From Gammaproteobacteria bacterium (GTDB taxonomy: Bacteria; Pseudomonadota; Gammaproteobacteria; Methylococcales; Methylomonadaceae): a stretch of 47,735 nt of DNA. Positions within the stretch are counted from its first letter, which is position 1; the number at the start of each line of letters is the position of its first letter. Location of the stretch: positions 1 through 47,735 of the forward strand of contig JAHJSQ010000115.1 in NCBI GenBank assembly GCA_018830325.1, given 5' to 3'. Made by a program: the position numbers and the translations under genes. Below the pieces are notes generated by a model, which did not search any database, was not told the origin of the DNA, and saw nothing but the letters and a program-made list of their open reading frames with translations. Shown here in pieces: positions 43,146 through 47,735 of this stretch.

Positions 43146-43763
43146 TCATTCAAACAAATCGAAATCGTCCATCGATTCATCGACCATCGGCATAGGCTCT
43201 TCTTCCTCCTTTGGTTCCTCTTCTACCGGCTTAGCTTTCAGTAAGTTTTTAGCATCGGGACCCATCGCGATTGAATAATCGGTAGTCGCTACAAAATATC
43301 CGCTATCGATATCGACAACTCTTAGCGATACATAAGCATTTTTCTTACCCGGCGCAAAAGTGCCTACTAACAAAGCTTGCGCGCCAACTTCGGCCAATCC
43401 GGCTTTAGTTTCATCGGACAACTGCAAAATACCGGTGTCATTTTTGACGAAAATTTCGGTCGGTAACTCCATACCCATGACACGATAACCTGAACGATGA
43501 AATGCCGATGCAATTTGATCGGAAACGATTCGACCGAACGAAAACGATTGACTCATATCATCTACATTGACTAACGAGTTAACAACAACCAAGCTTCCTC
43601 TAGGCAATGGATGTCTGAGATGTGTCAATAACTCATCTACCGCATCGTAGCTGACTTCCACTAAGTCATCATCGTCGACATCCTGGGCATAATAAACCCG
43701 ATTACACCCGCTCAGTGCGGTTACAGCCGAAATCAGCAAAACAATTGCCTGCTTTTTGAACAT
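43146..43763 (-). CDS. FlgO-like outer membrane lipoprotein
   Basis: The 205-residue protein has a lipoprotein signal (KKQAIVLLISAVTALSGC, lipobox LSGC). Its central domain (about 40-175) has SLVVVNSLVNVDDMSQSFSFGRIVSDQIASAFHRSGY and ALLVGTFAPGKKNAYVSLRVVDIDSGYFVAT, matching the FlgO domain of flagella-associated outer membrane proteins. The C-terminal 30 residues are Glu/Asp-rich. I start at ATG 43763 because AAGGAG lies eight bases upstream; a longer frame to 43814 lacks this. No flagellar genes are nearby, so a general envelope role is as likely as a flagellar one. Confidence 0.85.
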   Translation of the reverse strand: MFKKQAIVLLISAVTALSGCNRVYYAQDVDDDDLVEVSYDAVDELLTHLRHPLPRGSLVVVNSLVNVDDMSQSFSFGRIVSDQIASAFHRSGYRVMGMELPTEIFVKNDTGILQLSDETKAGLAEVGAQALLVGTFAPGKKNAYVSLRVVDIDSGYFVATTDYSIAMGPDAKNLLKAKPVEEEPKEEEEPMPMVDESMDDFDLFE

Positions 43764-44079
43764 TAGGAATCTCCTTTTTAAATATGCAAAACAAAAATCT
43801 GGATAAGTGATCAATAATTATCAACGCGTTAATCCTCAAAGCGACCCATTATAGGGCAATCTCACTCACGAGTTTTAGCAGCGTTACCCGCTTGGCAACT
43901 GCTTGATAGGTGCTCAGCCCTCGTCATTTATTCTTTCTCCAAAAGGGAAAGTTTTTAAGAAAAGGATCCGAATACACTTACACCGCCTAAGTGACGAATT
44001 TAGGAACGGCCGCACTATGATTCTATCAGGCTAAAGAGCCAGTCAAAAACTCCGTTTAGAAGTCGCAACCGCGTGGCAT
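43764..44079. repeat. Intergenic stretch before the nested elements
   Basis: It contains the promoter region of the minus-strand FlgO-like gene (about 43764-43860) and then degenerate repeat fragments such as TCCGAATACACTTAC near 43967, which resembles a worn IS66-like MITE end. No gene is seen. Confidence 0.45.
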
Positions 44080-44193
44080 GTAACTATTCAGTCCCCCGGC
44101 AATTATCGTTCCCACGCTGGAGCGCTTATAGTTATACATAAGTCAAAAATTAGCCTTTTGCAATCTTAGCCAATGAGACCCCGATACCATTTA

Positions 44194-44418
44194 TACCTTT
44201 CACACTTCAAATTTCGGCAGTGCCAGAGGAAGCGCCTGGGTGTCCGATAAAGGCTTTGCCAGCATGGAGTTGGCATAGAGCCTACATGAACGTATTCACC
44301 CAGCACCTAAATTCCATAGCTCGTTGGCTATGGTTAACTTCCTTTGATAATTTAGGTGCTGGGTTCACGGCGTCCTTTAGCGGACACCCAGGCGCCGAAT
44401 TTTGATCTACGACGGGTA
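44194..44418. mobile_element. TA-type MITE inside copy C, with known empty site
   Basis: The element runs TACCTTT ... GGGTA with TA on both sides (44192-44193, 44419-44420). Copy B reads, on the opposite strand, CCATT-TA-TTGTCAC where this locus reads CCATT-TA-element-TA-CTGTCAC, so the insertion duplicated a TA. It is homologous to 40515-40685 apart from the 65-bp insertion at 44299-44363 and a differing central hairpin. Confidence 0.82.
44299..44363. mobile_element. 65-bp palindromic element inside the TA-type MITE
   Basis: CCCAGCACCTAAATT (44299-44313) is the exact reverse complement of AATTTAGGTGCTGGG (44349-44363). TTCA flanks both sides (44295-44298, 44364-44367), a 4-bp duplication; the homologous empty site at 40515-40685 has a single TTTA. 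A diverged half copy (GGCACCTAAGTTTATAGACC) begins at 44621. Confidence 0.8.
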
Positions 44419-44835
44419 TACTGTCACTTAACACTCGCGGATCACCTAGCGCTAAGCGATCCGCGAAGGGTACGCTGTGCGTACCATGGTAACCCCGCAA
44501 TGTTCACGTGCCAACCGAGCCGCCAGGGCACGGCTTTGGTACGCGCAGCGTACCCTACAATTTATGTATAACGATGAGCGCTCCAGCGTGGAAACGATAG
44601 GGGGGATGTAAATAATTACCGGCACCTAAGTTTATAGACCATTGGCTATGTTTAAAATCATAGATAATTAATGCAATAATTTAGTTGATAATGACAACTT
44701 TAAGGCACAATACTTTCAAGCAATTATAGACCAGGTAGAACTGTTTCAAAAAATACTACTCTTTTATAATTGCCGAAACCGTGACAGGGTTATCCTAAAG
44801 ACCTTATTAAGCCAACGCCATCCGATCCGAAGCCA

Positions 44836-46491
44836 ATGAAACAACCCTTACATAAACTTTTAATTGCACTAACGATAATCGCTTTATTCTTGCCGAAAAT
44901 GTCGACTGCCGAGCATCTAAGCGTTGAAGAATCGATACGCGAGCGAATTGAATCCGCGGCTGAGATTCTTGATCTTTCAATCGATAACCAACCTTTAAAC
45001 TCGCAAAAGGGCCTTATCACCTTTTATTCAGACAGGCAATTTTCTAAAGCTTGGCTTGCCAACGGTCAACCGACCCCGCAAGCTTATCAACTGATTCATA
45101 TACTCAATAGCGCTGATCAGCATGGTCTCAACAAAAGCAATTACCATGTCACGGCGATTAATGAACGCCTGGAAAGATTAAAAGCACCGCTGGATGAATC
45201 CGAAGTCTTGATGCTCTCGGTCGATTTAGACTTATTATTAAGCGATGCCTTTCTGACTTACGGCACCCATTTGGTACAAGGACAAGTCAACCCACAAAAG
45301 CTCCAATCGAAATGGGATACCGGTCGACGAGCAACCGATATGGTCAAAATTCTGACCGATGCGATCAATACCAATTCGATTGAGCAAAACCTCAAGGCGT
45401 TAATTCCGAATCAACCCGGCTACCGTTCTTTGGCACAAGCATTGGCCGATTATCGTGCGATCAAGGATCGGGGCGGCTGGCCTTCAGTGACGGATGGCTC
45501 CAGTCTTCGTCCTGACGAAATAAATCCTCGCATCATCGAACTCAGAAAAAGACTAGCCGCCTCGGGCGAATTACCGAACGATGTTACTCTTGACAGCAAA
45601 GAGTTCGACCAGTCACTCCAACAAGCAGTTAAATACTTTCAAAAACGACACGGCTTGGAAACCGACAGCATTGTTGGAAAAGCCACGCTTGCGGCACTCA
45701 ACGTCAGCGTCGATCAGCGCATCAATCAGATTCGCGCTAACCTTGAGCGTTGGCGTTGGCTACCGGAAGATCTTGGCGCGCGCCATATCATGGTCAATAT
45801 TGCAGGATTCGAACTTAATTTTGTCGGGAATGGCGAAGTCTTGCTGCACATGCCGGTCATAGTCGGTAAAAAATACCGAGAAACCCCGATATTTACCGGC
45901 TCGATGACTTATTTGGTCATCAACCCTTCATGGTACGTACCTAACAGCATTGCAGTCAAAGACAAATTACCGATTCTGGCCAGGGACCCCTATTACATCG
46001 AACGAAATCACATGAAGCTTTACCGTGGTTGGGGAGCAGATAGAACAGAAATAAACCCATTATCGGTTAATTGGCGGCAAGTAGATCCGAATAACTTTCC
46101 CTTTCGCTTGGTCCAAAAACCAGGACCCAAAAATGCCATGGGCAAGGTTAAATTTATGTTTCCCAATCCGCATAACGTTTATTTACACGATACGTCGGAA
46201 CCAAGTTTATTTAATCGGGTCGATCGTACATTCAGTTCCGGCTGTATTCGTGTCGGCAAACCTTTCGCATTGGCAAACTTAGTGCTTGAAAACAATTCCC
46301 GCATGACACCGGATGCTATTCGAGAGGCTTTCGACCAAAGCGATCAAAAAACCGTCACGCTGCTTAACCCGATACCCGTGCATATCTTATATTGGACTGC
46401 TTGGGTTGATTCGGAAGGTGTCGTTCAATTTCGCAGAGACATATACAACCGTGACGATGAACTCATCCAAAAATTACAAAAATCCTTTTAG
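44836..46491 (+). CDS. ldtD: L,D-transpeptidase YcbB/LdtD-type
   Basis: The 551-residue protein has a signal peptide (LHKLLIALTIIALFLPKMSTA), a scaffold region, a peptidoglycan-binding domain near residues 250-300 (QQAVKYFQKRHGLETDSIVGKATLAALNVS) and a YkuD catalytic domain near 325-500 with HDTSEPSLFNRVDRTFSSGC continuing IRVGKP (catalytic Cys near 468, following His). It makes 3-3 cross-links in periplasmic peptidoglycan. Length and domain order fit LdtD/YcbB. The ATG follows a stretch without other genes. The M15 peptidase follows 26 bases later, as the ycbB-ycbK pair in Escherichia coli. Confidence 0.92.
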   Translation: MKQPLHKLLIALTIIALFLPKMSTAEHLSVEESIRERIESAAEILDLSIDNQPLNSQKGLITFYSDRQFSKAWLANGQPTPQAYQLIHILNSADQHGLNKSNYHVTAINERLERLKAPLDESEVLMLSVDLDLLLSDAFLTYGTHLVQGQVNPQKLQSKWDTGRRATDMVKILTDAINTNSIEQNLKALIPNQPGYRSLAQALADYRAIKDRGGWPSVTDGSSLRPDEINPRIIELRKRLAASGELPNDVTLDSKEFDQSLQQAVKYFQKRHGLETDSIVGKATLAALNVSVDQRINQIRANLERWRWLPEDLGARHIMVNIAGFELNFVGNGEVLLHMPVIVGKKYRETPIFTGSMTYLVINPSWYVPNSIAVKDKLPILARDPYYIERNHMKLYRGWGADRTEINPLSVNWRQVDPNNFPFRLVQKPGPKNAMGKVKFMFPNPHNVYLHDTSEPSLFNRVDRTFSSGCIRVGKPFALANLVLENNSRMTPDAIREAFDQSDQKTVTLLNPIPVHILYWTAWVDSEGVVQFRRDIYNRDDELIQKLQKSF

Positions 46492-46517
46492 CTCTCAACC
46501 ATCCCTCAAAAGCATTG

Positions 46518-47492
46518 ATGAAATTAAGCGCATTATTGATAATCGTATTATTATCTTACTCCAACCTATCACAGGCAGGACATCATCGCAGCGAACGAAA
46601 CAGTTTTTCAGTTACTATTCATTCTTTTTCGAAACATAGCAGCAAAAACGAAGACATTCCCTTTAATACTCTTGGCATCTTTGTATTACCCAATGAAAGA
46701 TTTATTCTTCAAATTAAAACAAAAAAACCCTCAGTCCCTGTAAAGTTTAAAGCTGCCGAAGGAAAAACACGGCAACTTGCCCAACAACAATGGCAATGGC
46801 AAGCACCCAATAAACCTGGCCTGACCGTTATACGACTGACTCACCCCATTAGCAAGGAAACGACAGAGCTGAACGTTTTTGTCATGGTACCGGCTAGCAA
46901 AGTGAAAAAAGGTGTGCTCAACGGCTACCAAATCGGAAGCTACCCCCGCTTACCGTTTAAAAACATGACAACCTACGAAACACCGCAAGGTTTTATCGAA
47001 GTCACCGAAGCTAATCAAGACTCTAAAGTATCGCCGCATTTCACGATCGGAGAATTCCTGTCCCATCAAAAAGACGACTTTCCGAAATATCTGGTACTGC
47101 GCGAACGTTTATTACTCAAGCTTGAACACATTATTGAAACTCTGTACAGCAAACATTTTCCGGTCGATTCGCTTCATGTTATGAGCGGCTACCGAACACC
47201 ATGGTATAACAAATCGCTCGGACAAGGCCCCTATAGTCAACACATCTATGGCGGCGCCGCGGATATTTACATCGACGTAAAACCCAAGGACGGCTATATG
47301 GACGATCTCAACAAGGACGGTAAACGAGACTATCAAGATGCCAAGGTCTTGATCGATATTATCGAGGAAATGGAAGGTCAATCTCTATACAACAAATTCA
47401 TAGGCGGCCTGGCGCGATATCGAACGACGCCACACCACGGCCCCTTCGTGCATATCGACGAACGCGGCTATAAAGCGCGTTGGAATGATTAA
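46518..47492 (+). CDS. M15-type (YcbK-like/DUF882) murein peptidase with N-terminal extension
   Basis: The 324-residue protein has a signal peptide (KLSALLIIVLLSYSNLSQAG). Residues 30-125 are a beta-rich domain not found in short YcbK proteins. The C-terminal domain has MSGYRTPWYNKSLG near 220-233, HIYGGAADIYID near 240-251 (H-x6-D zinc pair) and FVHIDERG near 309-316 (third ligand). It should cut peptide cross-links in the periplasm. It forms a pair with the L,D-transpeptidase. ATG 46518 is used; TTG 46515 would add one residue. The inserted DLNKDGKRDYQDAK near 263 looks like an EF-hand/dockerin-type calcium loop. Confidence 0.85.
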   Translation: MKLSALLIIVLLSYSNLSQAGHHRSERNSFSVTIHSFSKHSSKNEDIPFNTLGIFVLPNERFILQIKTKKPSVPVKFKAAEGKTRQLAQQQWQWQAPNKPGLTVIRLTHPISKETTELNVFVMVPASKVKKGVLNGYQIGSYPRLPFKNMTTYETPQGFIEVTEANQDSKVSPHFTIGEFLSHQKDDFPKYLVLRERLLLKLEHIIETLYSKHFPVDSLHVMSGYRTPWYNKSLGQGPYSQHIYGGAADIYIDVKPKDGYMDDLNKDGKRDYQDAKVLIDIIEEMEGQSLYNKFIGGLARYRTTPHHGPFVHIDERGYKARWND

Positions 47493-47521
47493 ACCGATTC
47501 GCCAGAAAGTCTAATCGACGA

Positions 47522-47575
47522 GGTGAGCGGTGAGCGGTGAGCGGTGAGCGGTGAGCGGTGAGCGGTGAGCGGTGA
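47522..47575. repeat. Heptanucleotide tandem repeat (GGTGAGC), seven units
   Basis: Seven perfect units of GGTGAGC from 47522 to 47570 and a partial eighth. It lies 30 bases after the stop of the M15 peptidase gene and outside any coding frame. Confidence 0.95.
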
Positions 47576-47611
47576 AATGATGCGGAATCCAACCTATTTG
47601 TCAAGCGCTAA

Positions 47612-47735
47612 TTTCCTCTTTCCTCTTTCCTCTTTCCTCTTTCCTCTTTCCTCTTTCCTCTTTCCTCTTTCCTCTTTCCTCTTTCCTCTTTCCTCTTTCC
47701 TCTTTCCTCTTTCCTCTTTCCTCTTTCCTCTTTCC
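47612..47735. repeat. Heptanucleotide tandem repeat (TTTCCTC), at least 17 units, open at the window edge
   Basis: Seventeen perfect TTTCCTC units and five more bases run to the last base of the window. One strand is pure pyrimidine. It starts 36 bases after the GGTGAGC repeat, with the same period of seven. Confidence 0.95.

Larger units (their letters stand above)
44125..44578. mobile_element. Palindrome-targeting MITE, copy C, with inner insertion
   Basis: The ends CTTATAGTTATACATAA (44125-44141) and TTATGTATAACGATGAG (44562-44578) form inverted repeats with two mismatches. It aligns in reverse with copy B (36552-36802): outer ~65 bases on the left and ~155 on the right. About 230 extra bases in between are the TA-type MITE. 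Confidence 0.82.
44080..44619. mobile_element. IS66-like MITE, copy 4, carrying three nested insertions
   Basis: Outer ends GTAACTATTCAG (44080-44091) and GTAAATAATTAC (44608-44619) match copy 2 at 8397-8542, as do the subterminal parts CCCCCGGCAATTATCGTTCC and AACGATAGGGGG. The palindrome CCCACGCTGGAGCG / CGCTCCAGCGTGG is split at its centre by the 454-bp element 44125-44578. No convincing target duplication is left at the outer ends. Confidence 0.8.

Overview
The window is 47.7 kb of bacterial chromosome of moderate GC content. Gene types point to a gammaproteobacterium with a cell envelope rich in polysaccharide: Wzm/Wzt-type ABC export, an exosortase-A-associated O-ligase family protein, a SPOR protein, an LdtD/YcbB-type L,D-transpeptidase, a FlgO-like lipoprotein and mtnB-mtnD-mtnC. 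The dense palindromic intergenic repeats resemble those I associate with Methylococcales and similar genomes, but no marker gene fixes the taxon. No rRNA, tRNA or CRISPR array was found.

Layout. (1) 1-4.5 kb is an accessory strip: the C-terminal end of an Rpn-type nuclease/transposase, an unknown 242-aa protein, a PD-(D/E)XK-like DUF3782-type protein and two MNT/HEPN (MntA/HepT-like) toxin-antitoxin pairs. (2) 4.8-31.2 kb is a large glycan locus: about nine glycosyltransferases, a PaaK/CapK-like adenylating enzyme, a formyltransferase, two large putative alpha/alpha-toroid proteins of unknown activity, three sulfotransferases, a methyltransferase, a polysaccharide deacetylase, an ABC exporter (permease and Wzt-like ATPase) and an O-ligase. 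The likely product is an exported, sulfated and perhaps N-formylated and methylated glycan. Parts of it (about 11.8-13.8 kb and 16.5-21.4 kb) are visibly more AT-rich than the rest, as expected for exchangeable specificity cassettes. A third MNT/HEPN pair, inactivated by a frameshift and an amber codon, sits between the two ABC exporter genes. (3) 31.2-38 kb holds a DUF1703 AAA-ATPase/nuclease, a Uma2 nuclease, a membrane alkaline-phosphatase-superfamily transferase with a MopE-like metal-binding insert, and an acyltransferase. (4) 38-47.7 kb looks like more stable chromosome: a SPOR protein, a LEA-type lipoprotein, the methionine salvage genes mtnB, mtnD and mtnC, a FlgO-like lipoprotein, LdtD and an M15 peptidase, ending in heptanucleotide tandem repeats that run off the window.

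The most striking feature beyond the genes is the intergenic DNA. Several families of small non-autonomous transposable elements can be defined from the sequence alone. One has GTAA-starting ends and exact 8-bp target duplications (IS66-like). One has TA duplications (IS630/Tc1-like). One sits at the centre of palindromic repeats. One is a 65-bp palindrome with a 4-bp duplication. At 44.08-44.62 kb four of them are nested inside one another, and related copies elsewhere in the window serve as the empty sites.
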